In this document: positions 44,833 through 54,139 of the stretch, in pieces
Layout: each line of letters starts with the position of its first letter
Numbering within the stretch: position 1 is the stretch's first letter
NCBI GenBank assembly: GCA_013697245.1
Contig: JACCXH010000007.1
Span: 62,001-126,000, forward strand
Reading direction: 5' to 3'
Source: Bacteroidota bacterium
Lineage (GTDB): Bacteria; Bacteroidota; Bacteroidia; B-17B0; Aurantibacillaceae
DNA: 64,000 nucleotides
Translations under genes and position numbers: made by a program
The notes under the pieces: model-generated
The model's input: the letters and a program-made list of their open reading frames with translations, nothing else
Told to the model about the DNA's origin: nothing
Databases searched by the model: none

Positions 44833-46956
44833 ATGAAAAAAATTACCTGGCTAATATTATTTTTCTTTACCGCTAAAATAATATCGGCGCAGTGTGATAC
44901 TGAATTAAAGTTGGCGGATGCAGAGACAGATGATACACTTAAATTAAAAAGCTACCGTAAAATACTTGATTGTTATTATGCCGTTGATGATTTTGATGGC
45001 GCCAATAAACTATTAGTAAAAGAGAAAAGTGCAACAGACAAGGTTATTCAAAAAACGAAAGATTCTGTTTATTTCAGAAATTACCTGGCAGATATTACTA
45101 CTTTTTACTTTTACAAAGGGGATATAAAAAAATGCTCTGAGGTTTCGGAAGAGTTAATGCGGTTTGATTATCGCAAATCAGATTCTGCAAAACTATCCGC
45201 ATCAGTAGGTAATCTTGCCATTACTTACCGCAGGATGGGCAATTACCCAAAAGCCATCTATTATTTACAGGAAGCTATAAAGATCAATCTAAAAGTAAAA
45301 AGGAAAGATCTGTCGGGCAATTACACAAATTTAGCTAATGTGTATCTTGATCTTAAAAATTATCCGAAAGCAAAATTCTATCTTGAAAGCGCCATAAAAA
45401 GCCGTACCGAATCAAACGATAGTTTAGGCTTATACCATGCCTATATGAACATGGGAAATTATTATCAGAAATTAGATAAGTTCGACTCATCGCTTATTTT
45501 TTATAATAAATCGCTTTGGCTAATACCAAAAATAAAATTGCCAAAAAGTAAAACAGGCACCATTTTTAATAATCTTACAGCCTTATATCTCGAAAAAAGA
45601 AATATAGATTCTGCCAATCATTATTCACAAATTGCAAAAGAAATGGTTTCAGACAAGGCAAATCCTTATTTCCTGAGCATGTATTATCTTAATAAGGGCC
45701 ATATTGCAGAATGTCTGAATAATAACGCTGTGGCATTAGAGAACTATAACATCGCCTTGGGATATGCGTCCAAAAATAATGATCTTGAAAATATTGTAGA
45801 TCTTACATATGGCAAAACCGCTTGCTTTAAAAAAATGAATCAAATGGATTCTGCCTATAAAACATTAGTGCTGGCAAGCCGTTTAAGAGATTCCTTATTT
45901 AATTCTGCAAAAACATCCGAAATAACCCGCTATGAAATGCAATACCAGTTTGATAAAGAGCAGGAGACCGAAAAAAACGAACAGCTTAAAAAAGAAATTG
46001 AATCAAAGCATGCATTAGAAAGAAAACAATTGTTGATATACGCTGCAATGATCGGCATGATATTATTGCTGGGCTTGGTATTAATTGTGCTAAAGAACAA
46101 CCATCAAAAAAAGAAAGATAATTTATTATTGCAACAAAAAAACGATCTTATTGAAGCGCAAAAAAAAGATATTATTGATAGCATCAATTACGCGAAAAAT
46201 TTACAGCAGGCAATTTTACCGCCACTTACTAAAATACACCAGGACTTTAAAGACAGTTTTATTTACTACAAACCAAAAGATATTATTGCAGGCGATTTTT
46301 ATTGGTTGCATAAAGCAAAAAGTAAAACAGATGAAGATATCTTTTTATTTGCCGTTGCAGATTGCACCGGGCATGGTGTGCCGGGTGCTCTGGTAAGTGT
46401 TGTTTGCAGCAATGCGTTAGATAGCGCTGTAAAAGAATTTGGGTTAACAGATCCCGGTAAGATCTTAGATAAAACAAAAGAAATTGTTTTAGCAACATTT
46501 TCTAAAACCGGCAAAAATGTAAAAGACGGTATGGATATTTCTTTATGCGCAATTCAAAATAATAAAGTTGCCGGTCAAAATAAGGTAAGTATAAACTGGG
46601 CGGGGGCAAATAATTCGCTATGGTACATACATAATGGCGAAATAAAAGAACTAACCGCTAATAAACAGCCAATAGGTCTTTCGGAACATAGCCACCCATT
46701 TACAACACACCATGTTGAATTAGATAGAGGCGATCAGCTTTATTTTTCTACCGACGGTTATTATGATCAGTTTGGCGGCGATAAAAGCAATCCAAGTGGT
46801 AAAAAATTTATGCGTAAAAAATTATCTGCTTTATTTTTTAACATAAAAGACAAGTCCTTTGATGCGCAGTTAAAAATAATTGACGAAACCTTTACTAATT
46901 GGAAAGGCGCTCTAGAGCAAATAGACGATGTTTGTGTAGCAGGAATAAAATTGTAA
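44833..46956 (+). CDS. TPR-domain, membrane-anchored SpoIIE-type serine phosphatase
   Basis: A 707-residue signalling protein. A signal peptide (about 1-19) is followed by TPR repeats in the periplasm (NLAITYRRMGNYPKAIYYLQEAI, NLANVYLDLKNYPKAKFYLESAI, AYMNMGNYYQKLDKFDSSLIFY). One membrane helix (about 397-418, LLIYAAMIGMILLLGLVLIVL) leads to a coiled coil and a cytosolic PP2C/SpoIIE domain. The metal-binding Asp residues lie in AGDFYWL, ADCTGHGVPG and STDGYYDQFGG. It would dephosphorylate a Ser/Thr on a partner, probably a STAS-domain protein; one lies directly downstream. It starts 20 bases after pntB. Confidence 0.9.
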   Translation: MKKITWLILFFFTAKIISAQCDTELKLADAETDDTLKLKSYRKILDCYYAVDDFDGANKLLVKEKSATDKVIQKTKDSVYFRNYLADITTFYFYKGDIKKCSEVSEELMRFDYRKSDSAKLSASVGNLAITYRRMGNYPKAIYYLQEAIKINLKVKRKDLSGNYTNLANVYLDLKNYPKAKFYLESAIKSRTESNDSLGLYHAYMNMGNYYQKLDKFDSSLIFYNKSLWLIPKIKLPKSKTGTIFNNLTALYLEKRNIDSANHYSQIAKEMVSDKANPYFLSMYYLNKGHIAECLNNNAVALENYNIALGYASKNNDLENIVDLTYGKTACFKKMNQMDSAYKTLVLASRLRDSLFNSAKTSEITRYEMQYQFDKEQETEKNEQLKKEIESKHALERKQLLIYAAMIGMILLLGLVLIVLKNNHQKKKDNLLLQQKNDLIEAQKKDIIDSINYAKNLQQAILPPLTKIHQDFKDSFIYYKPKDIIAGDFYWLHKAKSKTDEDIFLFAVADCTGHGVPGALVSVVCSNALDSAVKEFGLTDPGKILDKTKEIVLATFSKTGKNVKDGMDISLCAIQNNKVAGQNKVSINWAGANNSLWYIHNGEIKELTANKQPIGLSEHSHPFTTHHVELDRGDQLYFSTDGYYDQFGGDKSNPSGKKFMRKKLSALFFNIKDKSFDAQLKIIDETFTNWKGALEQIDDVCVAGIKL

Positions 46957-46970
46957 GTTCTTTTAAATAT

Positions 46971-47001
46971 TTGCGCCCTCTAAAATGGATTTGTATATTT
47001 G
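46971..47001 (+). promoter_or_regulatory. Promoter of the STAS-like gene
   Basis: TTG (46971-46973), 20 bases, TATATTTG (46994-47001): full consensus match. The TTG at 46999 that could open a longer reading frame is the last three bases of the -7 box. Confidence 0.7.
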
Positions 47002-47028
47002 GTAAAACAAATTTTTCGGGGTTTAATT

Positions 47029-47424
47029 TTGAAATCATTAAAAACATATAATTCAGAGATCAATTTTGACGAAAGAGGCTTTCTTAGAATTGCCTTTAAT
47101 GATACCGACGATGAGATTGATTTTGATGAAATAAAACAACAGGTTGATGCTTGTTATATTATTACCGAAGGCAAAGCGATCCCTGTTTTAATTGATGTAA
47201 GAAATGGTCGTAAGAACCTTTCGCCTGAAGCCAGAAATTATGCCGGCAAAAATAATCCCTACAAACACTTAAAATTAGCGGAAGCACTTTTAATAAAAAG
47301 TTTAGCTCAACGTATCATGGCAAATTTTTTTATCAAGATAGGAAAACATCATCACCCTTCAAAAGTTTTTACACGCGAAGAAGCAGCTATAAAATGGTTG
47401 TTAGAATTCGTTCAAAAAAAATAG
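47029..47424 (+). CDS. STAS/SpoIIAA-like protein
   Basis: A 131-residue cytosolic protein with the strand-helix pattern of SpoIIAA-like STAS domains, with INFDERGFLRIAF near the start. A central IPVLIDVRNGRKNLSPEARNYAG holds a Ser at the position where STAS anti-anti-sigma factors carry the phosphorylated Ser. The upstream neighbour encodes a SpoIIE-type phosphatase, which suggests a phosphatase-substrate pair. I prefer the TTG at 47029 as start; the TTG at 46999 lies inside the promoter. The family (DUF7793-like) is assigned with moderate confidence only. Confidence 0.7.
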   Translation: MKSLKTYNSEINFDERGFLRIAFNDTDDEIDFDEIKQQVDACYIITEGKAIPVLIDVRNGRKNLSPEARNYAGKNNPYKHLKLAEALLIKSLAQRIMANFFIKIGKHHHPSKVFTREEAAIKWLLEFVQKK

Positions 47425-47464
47425 TATTTTAGTTTTAACTAATCGTTATTAACTTTTCATTAAA

Positions 47465-47956
47465 CTATTCGTGCGCCGGCGGTTTGTGAGATTCAAGGAT
47501 ACAAGGTAAGTTCCACGGACAAACTTCTATTATTTCATTCTTTTCAGAAACTTTAATATCTGTTTTTGTAACAATTATTTCTTTTATTTCTTTTTTCCAT
47601 TCCGTTTTAATACACTCCTTATCAAAATCATTAACTACAAGACCTCCAGTAGCTTTTTTATAATAGCGCCAGGCTTCAAATAATTTATAAGTTCCAGTTT
47701 TTAAGCTTATTTTAAGCAGTCCTTCTGCATTTGTTTTCGAAGAGTCTACTTTCCCCTTGTTTGAAACTATTATAATTGTTTTATTGGCATAAGGTTTTGC
47801 TTTCCCTGCATCGGCTGTTATTTCAGGCGTTGGCCGGGCACCACCACAATATGGCTGCATAAAATTAATTTGCGTGCTAACTAATTTTTTTTGCGAACAC
47901 GAGTAAAAAGTGAGTAAAAAAGAAAAGCCAAAAAGAAAAATAAACTTTGATCTCAT
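47465..47956 (-). CDS. Cys-motif lipoprotein, paralogue of the protein at 54139-54627
   Basis: A 163-residue lipoprotein: signal, then lipobox FYSC with Cys at 20. The mature part has the pattern YCGG, a beta-sandwich-like stretch DSSKTNAEGLLKISL-GTYKLFEAWRYYKK, then FDKECIKTEW, and a C-terminal C-x5-C (CPWNLPC). The same pattern recurs in the protein encoded at 54139-54627, so the two form a family. Four Cys are placed alike and could form two disulfides. No known family is recognised; a prealbumin-like fold is possible. A perfect -7 box lies 4 bases upstream. Confidence 0.8.
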   Translation of the reverse strand: MRSKFIFLFGFSFLLTFYSCSQKKLVSTQINFMQPYCGGARPTPEITADAGKAKPYANKTIIIVSNKGKVDSSKTNAEGLLKISLKTGTYKLFEAWRYYKKATGGLVVNDFDKECIKTEWKKEIKEIIVTKTDIKVSEKNEIIEVCPWNLPCILESHKPPAHE

Positions 47957-47960
47957 ACTT

Positions 47961-47968
47961 CAAATATA
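47961..47968 (-). promoter_or_regulatory. -7 promoter box of the Cys-motif lipoprotein gene
   Basis: The minus-strand TATATTTG (47968-47961) is an exact TAnnTTTG, ending 4 bases before the ATG (47956). The transcript would then begin at or next to the start codon. No -33 TTG is seen at the usual distance. Confidence 0.45.
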
Positions 47969-48112
47969 GGATATTTTAAAATATATATACTTTGTTTCTC
48001 CTTATATTTACAGCAGAATTTGCATTATTAGACTAGATTGTTTAATTTAGTGTATCCAGACATTGGAATGTGTAAAACAAATAATAACCATTAACATTAT
48101 AGATAAAATAAA

Positions 48113-51100
48113 ATGAAAAGATCATTACTAATCCTAAGCTTACTATTAGCTTCAAAGAATTTTTTTGCCCAGGACTGGATCGAAAAAGCAAACAAACCGG
48201 GTGCTAACCTTTACGAGATACAAAAAGAGTTTTATCAATTTTTTGAAGGAAAAGATGTGACCATAAAAAGTACAGGCTATAAAGCCTTTAAACGTTGGGA
48301 GTATTTTGTAAAGCCCCGCGTGTATCCTTCCGGAGATCTTTCGGTACTTAGCCAGGCTGCAAAAAATTATTCAGATTTTTTGATCGACTATAAAAATTCG
48401 CCTACCGGCAAATTAGCAAGTACTAGTTCTGTACTTTCTGCAACCTGGGTGCCCGTTGGGCCAATGGGTGCGCCAACAGGGCTTGTTGGTGGTTTACCGA
48501 GAAAAGCCGGTAGAGATAATTTTTTAACTTTTCATCCAACTAACCCTTCAACCATTTATGCAGGTGCTGCCGGCGGTGGATTATGGGAAACAAATAACGG
48601 CGGTACATCATGGACAACCAACACTGACAACCTTCCGGTTACTGCGATCTCAGATCTTGTAATAGATCCAACAAACCCTAATAATATGTTCTTAGCAACA
48701 GGTGGTGGCGATGATCTTTTATCCGCTTTCCCGGTTGGTTCTGATGGCGTTTATAAATCAACAAATGCAGGCGTTACCTGGACACCTTGCGGATTAACTT
48801 TTTCAGTGTCACAAGGCAGGGTTATTCATAAATTAGTTATGGATCCAACCAACCCTCAAATAATATTTGCAGCTACTAATATTGGTATTTACAGAAGTAC
48901 AAATGGTGGAACAACCTGGACATCTGTAAGCGGTGCAAACACATGGGACATCAAGTTCAATCCCGGAAATCCAACAATTGTTTATTCTGCTGGTACAGGC
49001 TTTTATCGCTCAACCAACAGTGGGGCAAGTTTTGTGAATGTTTCAGTTCCAACATCCGGAGCCTCCAACAGGATGGCGATTGCGGTAACACCAACAAATC
49101 CGGCCAATGTATATCTTCTTGCAAGCCGTGGTTCTGATAGCCAGTTTATGGGCGTGTATGTTTCTACAAATGATGGCGCTACTTTTACAACAGCATCTAC
49201 AACACCAAATATTATTGGTAACTCCTGTGCTGGTACATCTACCGGTGCCGGCCAGGGCTGGTATGATCTTGCTATTGCCGCCTCGCCAACAAATCCAAAC
49301 GAAATTGTTGTAGGTGGTGTTAATGTTTGGAAATCAACAAATGGTGGTGTTAGCTGGACGGTAATTGGTTGCTGGAATACACCAAGTCAATACATCCATG
49401 CAGATATCCATGAATTAGAATATGCTTCGAACGGAACTTTATATTCAACTAACGATGGCGGAATTTATTCTTACAACGGCACTAATGTGTGGACCGATCT
49501 TACCGCTCAAAGAAACATTGCGCAGATCTATAAACTAGGTTTATCAGGAACTACACCAAACGTTTGGATAACCGGTCACCAGGATAATGGAACAAACATT
49601 AAGAATGGCGCTAGTTATGTTGCCAGTTTAGCAGGTGACGGTATGGATTGTTTTGTTGACAGAACAAATGATAATTATATGTTTGCCGAACAATTTAACG
49701 GCTCGGGTTATAGATCAACAAACTTTGGGGTTAGTTGGACAAGTATTACGGGTTCTTTACCTGCCGGTGATTGGGTAACACCATGGAAACAAGATCCTAT
49801 AAATGCCGGTACGATCTATTCAGGAAGAAGTCAACTTCATAAGTCTTCTAATTATGGTACTTCATGGTCGCAATTAGGAACAACCGGTGGAGGTGGCTTA
49901 ATTGTTGAGTTTGCAATTGCTCCATCCAACAATCAGGTAATTTATGTTCTGTACTCGGGCTCCATTCGTAAAACAACAGATGGAGGAACAACATGGACAA
50001 ACGTTACAGGAACCGCAGCTTCAGGTGGTGCTTTAACATTTATAACTATTGATCCAACCGACCCTAACACAGCATGGGTTACAGTAAGCGGTTATAATGC
50101 AAGCAGTAAAGTTTTTCAAACAGTAGATGGCGGTGCAACCTGGATGAACATTTCTTCTAACCTACCAAACCTTCCTGCCAACTGTTCGGTTTACGAACCG
50201 GGTTCTAACGATCGTATCTATATTGGAATGGATGTTGGAATTTATTACAAAGATAATTCATCTACCAATTGGACCTTATACAATGCCGGTTTACCAAACG
50301 TTGCCATAATGGATATGGAAATGACCCCTGCTGCTCCGGGCAAAATTTTTGCTGCAACATATGGTCGCGGTGTTTATCAGGCAGTTGTTATTCAAACAAC
50401 AGCGGCGCCGGTTCCAAATTTTTCTTATTACGGCGGTTTATGTGTAGGTACTAACAAAACATTTAATGATAACTCAAGTAATACACCAACAAGTTGGACA
50501 TGGAATATTACACCAACAACAGGTGTAACATTTAACTCAACCAGTATTCAAAACCCAACCGTTAATTTTGCTAATCCGGGCATTTATACCGTGTCGTTAA
50601 TTTCTGCAAATAGTTTTGGACCGGGCCCTATTAATACAAAAACAATTTCTGTTCTAACAACACCAACATTGGTACTTACAAGTAACAGTGTTACTTCTTG
50701 CGACCAGGATCCGGTAACAGTTACAGCTTCGGGCGCCACAACTTATACCTGGAGTAATACCGGTGGAAATAGTGCGACGGCTACTTATACATTTGGTGTT
50801 GATTTTACTTATACCGTAACAGGTGCCAACGGTGCTTGTATTTCAACAGAAACAGTTGCTGTAACAATTATTAATTGTGTTGGCATTGTAGAGATCGGTG
50901 CAAACAACGCCAGCTTTAAAGTATTTCCTAATCCGGCATCAGATAATATTACTTTAAAAATGAACGAAGCTAAGAACATTGATGTAACCATTGAGTTGTT
51001 TGATGCTGCCGGAAAATTAGCTTTAAAACAACCTGCAAATTTTACAAAAGATAAAGGAGAATATAAATTAAATATTACTTCTTTAGCACGTGGGGTTTAT

Positions 51101-51160
51101 GCTTTAAAAGTTTCTTCAAAAGAAGGAAGCTCTCAGACTTTAAAGATCCTAAAAGAATAA
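48113..51160 (+). CDS. Secreted BNR/sortilin-like beta-propeller protein with PKD-like and T9SS sorting domains
   Basis: A 1015-residue surface or secreted protein. A signal peptide (about 1-20, cut before QDW) leads to about 730 residues of BNR-type blades, each with a Thr/Asn-Gly-Gly-x-(S/T)-W turn (NNGGTSWT, NAGVTWT, NGGTTWT, NGGVSWT, DGGTTWT, DGGATWM). A PKD-like domain (about 760-850, PNFSYYGGLC...PGIYTVSLISANSFG) and an Ig-like segment follow. The end is a T9SS type A sorting domain (VFPNPASDNITLKM...GVYALKV...LKILKE). No sialidase catalytic set is evident, so it is a structural or binding propeller. Confidence 0.92.
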   Translation: MKRSLLILSLLLASKNFFAQDWIEKANKPGANLYEIQKEFYQFFEGKDVTIKSTGYKAFKRWEYFVKPRVYPSGDLSVLSQAAKNYSDFLIDYKNSPTGKLASTSSVLSATWVPVGPMGAPTGLVGGLPRKAGRDNFLTFHPTNPSTIYAGAAGGGLWETNNGGTSWTTNTDNLPVTAISDLVIDPTNPNNMFLATGGGDDLLSAFPVGSDGVYKSTNAGVTWTPCGLTFSVSQGRVIHKLVMDPTNPQIIFAATNIGIYRSTNGGTTWTSVSGANTWDIKFNPGNPTIVYSAGTGFYRSTNSGASFVNVSVPTSGASNRMAIAVTPTNPANVYLLASRGSDSQFMGVYVSTNDGATFTTASTTPNIIGNSCAGTSTGAGQGWYDLAIAASPTNPNEIVVGGVNVWKSTNGGVSWTVIGCWNTPSQYIHADIHELEYASNGTLYSTNDGGIYSYNGTNVWTDLTAQRNIAQIYKLGLSGTTPNVWITGHQDNGTNIKNGASYVASLAGDGMDCFVDRTNDNYMFAEQFNGSGYRSTNFGVSWTSITGSLPAGDWVTPWKQDPINAGTIYSGRSQLHKSSNYGTSWSQLGTTGGGGLIVEFAIAPSNNQVIYVLYSGSIRKTTDGGTTWTNVTGTAASGGALTFITIDPTDPNTAWVTVSGYNASSKVFQTVDGGATWMNISSNLPNLPANCSVYEPGSNDRIYIGMDVGIYYKDNSSTNWTLYNAGLPNVAIMDMEMTPAAPGKIFAATYGRGVYQAVVIQTTAAPVPNFSYYGGLCVGTNKTFNDNSSNTPTSWTWNITPTTGVTFNSTSIQNPTVNFANPGIYTVSLISANSFGPGPINTKTISVLTTPTLVLTSNSVTSCDQDPVTVTASGATTYTWSNTGGNSATATYTFGVDFTYTVTGANGACISTETVAVTIINCVGIVEIGANNASFKVFPNPASDNITLKMNEAKNIDVTIELFDAAGKLALKQPANFTKDKGEYKLNITSLARGVYALKVSSKEGSSQTLKILKE

Positions 51161-51199
51161 TTGCCGAAGAGGCGATTATAAAAAAAAGTATCTGTTTTA

Positions 51200-51243
51200 A
51201 AAACAAAAAAACCACCCTTTAAACAGTGTGGTTTTTTTGTTTT
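51200..51243 (+). terminator. Terminator of the T9SS propeller gene
   Basis: A perfect 16-bp stem (51200-51215 with 51228-51243) with a 12-base loop and A/T tracts on both arms begins 40 bases after the stop. Confidence 0.8.
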
Positions 51244-51265
51244 TAGAAATAAAATTCAAAATAAA

Positions 51266-51769
51266 ATGAAGATCAAATACTACATATCTTTATTTGTATT
51301 ATTAAGTTTCTTATCAACCTGTAAGAAATTTCCTGAAGACCCTTTTATTAGTATCAATACTGTAAAAGAAAGATTAAAAGGAAATTGGAGAATTGATAAA
51401 ATTATTTATTTTGGTGATGATATTAAATCTTTATACAAGGATAGTCTCCAGCCTTATTCAATAGATAATGTTGTAGTAAAATTTGCGTTTGACTATGAGA
51501 CAACTATTAAAAAATCAAGTAGTTATTATGACAAGTACAATCCTGTTAATATTTATAGCACAGAAGGGTATACTTCTTTTACAACAACTCTCAAGTTCTA
51601 CCTAGTATCTAAAAAAATACAATTTACTGAAATTAGCTCTGCTTCACCGCGCGGAAAATTTAATAAACTTTTTTTGGAGAATCCCGATTTTGAAATCAAA
51701 AAATTATACAATAAAGTTTTAAAAATTACAAATGATCGATATCAAATTTTACTTTCAAAAGTAAAATAG
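51266..51769 (+). CDS. Lipoprotein, lipocalin-like
   Basis: A 167-residue predicted lipoprotein with a hydrophobic signal and lipobox LSTC (Cys at 19, followed by KKFPEDP). The first mature segment, LKGNWRIDKIIYFG, with several later antiparallel strands, resembles the small lipocalin-type domains (with the motif G-x-W) common in Bacteroidota lipoproteins. The family assignment is tentative. It ends 3 bases from the convergent TonB-receptor gene. Confidence 0.7.
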   Translation: MKIKYYISLFVLLSFLSTCKKFPEDPFISINTVKERLKGNWRIDKIIYFGDDIKSLYKDSLQPYSIDNVVVKFAFDYETTIKKSSSYYDKYNPVNIYSTEGYTSFTTTLKFYLVSKKIQFTEISSASPRGKFNKLFLENPDFEIKKLYNKVLKITNDRYQILLSKVK

Positions 51770-51772
51770 CTT

Positions 51773-54139
51773 TTAAAACAATAACCTATACTGCGGTATC
51801 ACAAAAAACCGCAACTGGTAATCTGTTTTTATAGTTTGATTTTTTATGTCATAAGATTGCTGAAACACATTGGCATTATGTGTTATATTTTGAATATCGA
51901 TCGTAAACTCGTGTGTTACTTTTTTTGAATTAAAATGGTAACCCGGCTTCACATCCAATCTAAAATAATCGGGGTATTTAAATTCGTAAGCACGTGTGCC
52001 ATCTCTCACTTCATCGCCATAGGCCTTACTGGCGTCAAGATCAATAGGGGTGTAGCGTTTGCCGCCGGCATAAGTGCCACGCACATCAATACTTAATACA
52101 TGTTTTTGATTGATCTTAAATTCTTTTCCGCCTAATAAATTAAAAACATAATTACCATTAAAAGCAGTGTTGCGCAAAATATTATCGCTGCCACGGTATT
52201 TGCTTTCAAATAAACTACTTGTACATAAAATATAATAACCTTTGCTGTAAAATTTTTCAAGCGTTAACTCAATACCATAATTCTCGCCGGTACCTTTGCT
52301 CACTAGATTATTTACGTTAGGACTGTTAAAGTCGGCACCTAAATTTAAAGCAGAAAAATAACTCGTATAATTTTGTACCGGTGCATTATAAATATATTGA
52401 TAGTAGGCTTCTACTTTTAAACGGAAGTTGGTAGCAAAACTATTATCGTAAGCAATTACACCGTGTGCTGCCCTTGTAAAATCCAAATTGCGGTTCGTCT
52501 CCACGCGTTTGCCGTTAATAGAATCAGTTGCAAAATAAATATAAATGGGCTGTAGCTGGCTGTGCAAGCCACCGCCAATACTGATGGATTGTTTGCCGGT
52601 AAGCGAATATTTTAAACCTACACGTGGTTCAATGGCATTTGAACCGTTCAATAAAAAGAACTGGTTGCTAACCCCGGCATTGATGAGTAGATTATCGGTG
52701 AACTTATGTTGCCATTGAAAAAAACCGCGAACCAATGCTGTAGTGCCTTTATAATTACGCAACGTTACAAAGGTATGAGCGCCAAATAAATTATCATTAC
52801 TGTCTACAAATAAAGTGTTGTATAGTTCAGAATAGATGCCTGTATTAATAAAATCGCGCGAATTAAATTTCTTATTATAAGTGGTGTTAAAGGAGTAACG
52901 AATGTTTTGCGTCGTTTGCCTGTATTCGGGCTTTGTATTGTTTGGTGTTTTAAATGCAGTATCAATTCTATTGGCAATTACATTGTTGTATTGACCACTT
53001 ACGCCTACATTGGTTTTAATATAGGCGTTGTTCTTAAAAAGAAAAGTATGCGAAACGCCAGTTGCCCCTACATTCGAGCGAAAATAGGTATCGCGTGCGC
53101 TATACCCAACAAGATCCTGCCCCGCTTTTTTATCTTTATCCAATAAGGCGATGTAACTTAAACCGCCTACTCCCCAAAAAGAAAATTTGCCAAATTTATT
53201 GGTATTAAAATCTGTTTTAAAAGTAACGTCCTGGTATTGCGGCACTGCCGAACCTGTACCAAAGTCAATGTTCAAGGCTTTAAATACTGCAAGTGTAGAG
53301 TAACGGTAGTTGAACAAGAAAGAAGAATTTTTCTTTTTATTAAAAGGCCCTTCTGCGCCAAGCTCGAAACCGTTAAAGCCCATTTGCACTAAAAATTCAT
53401 GTTTCTCATTATTACCTTGTCGCATTTTAAGATCAAAAACACCGGATGTGGCGTTGCCATAATCTGCCGCAAAAGCGCCGCTCATAAAATCTGAATTATC
53501 TAAGGTATTATTATTTAAAATACTTACAGGGCCACCTGTAGATCCGGCATTACCAAAGTGATTCGGGTTTGGTATATCTAAACCATTTAAGCGCCATAAA
53601 ATACCAATAGGCGAATTTCCTCGTATAATAATATCATTTCTTGAATCGTTGGCACCACTTACGCCTGCAAAATTCGCAGCCATACGCGCCGGATCATTCC
53701 TGCTGCCGGCATAACGGGCTGCTTCTTCTGCACTAAAAAGACGCGAGCTAACGGTGCTCATTTTATTATTTGTTTTTGTTTTGTCCTGCTCGGCAGTTAC
53801 AACAACTTCCTGGCCCTGGATAACACTTTCTTCCAACTCTACATTCGAAACAGATTCTTTACCGGCATTTAAAATAATGGTAATGTATTTTTCTTTATAA
53901 CCAATTAGCTGGAATTTTATTTGCCATCTTCCAATGGGTACGTTCACTATTTTAAACTCACCTTTTTCATTTGTGCTTGCACCTAGCAGCGGTTCTGAAT
54001 TTAATAATTGTACAATAGCACCCGGAATTGGCGCCTGGCTTTGTTTATCAACTACAATACCTTTAATGGTTTGTGTAATTGTTTGAGAATAAAAAGTTGA
54101 GAATAGGAATAAAAAAAATAGTAAAAAACACTTTTTCAT
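51773..54139 (-). CDS. TonB-dependent receptor with carboxypeptidase-regulatory domain
   Basis: A 788-residue outer-membrane receptor. The signal peptide covers about 1-18 (cut before QTITQ), a CarboxypepD_reg-like domain spans about 20-110 (IKGIVVDKQSQAPIPGAIVQLLN), and a plug domain includes ARMAANFAGVSGANDSRNDIIIRGNSPIGILWRLNGLDIPNPNHFG (about 150-205). A long barrel follows, ending in a C-terminal YRLLF. There is no SusD gene nearby, so this is not a classic polysaccharide locus. Its ATG overlaps the previous gene's stop by 1 base (TAATG), so it is translationally coupled to the Cys-motif gene. The ligand is unknown. Confidence 0.93.
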   Translation of the reverse strand: MKKCFLLFFLFLFSTFYSQTITQTIKGIVVDKQSQAPIPGAIVQLLNSEPLLGASTNEKGEFKIVNVPIGRWQIKFQLIGYKEKYITIILNAGKESVSNVELEESVIQGQEVVVTAEQDKTKTNNKMSTVSSRLFSAEEAARYAGSRNDPARMAANFAGVSGANDSRNDIIIRGNSPIGILWRLNGLDIPNPNHFGNAGSTGGPVSILNNNTLDNSDFMSGAFAADYGNATSGVFDLKMRQGNNEKHEFLVQMGFNGFELGAEGPFNKKKNSSFLFNYRYSTLAVFKALNIDFGTGSAVPQYQDVTFKTDFNTNKFGKFSFWGVGGLSYIALLDKDKKAGQDLVGYSARDTYFRSNVGATGVSHTFLFKNNAYIKTNVGVSGQYNNVIANRIDTAFKTPNNTKPEYRQTTQNIRYSFNTTYNKKFNSRDFINTGIYSELYNTLFVDSNDNLFGAHTFVTLRNYKGTTALVRGFFQWQHKFTDNLLINAGVSNQFFLLNGSNAIEPRVGLKYSLTGKQSISIGGGLHSQLQPIYIYFATDSINGKRVETNRNLDFTRAAHGVIAYDNSFATNFRLKVEAYYQYIYNAPVQNYTSYFSALNLGADFNSPNVNNLVSKGTGENYGIELTLEKFYSKGYYILCTSSLFESKYRGSDNILRNTAFNGNYVFNLLGGKEFKINQKHVLSIDVRGTYAGGKRYTPIDLDASKAYGDEVRDGTRAYEFKYPDYFRLDVKPGYHFNSKKVTHEFTIDIQNITHNANVFQQSYDIKNQTIKTDYQLRFFVIPQYRLLF

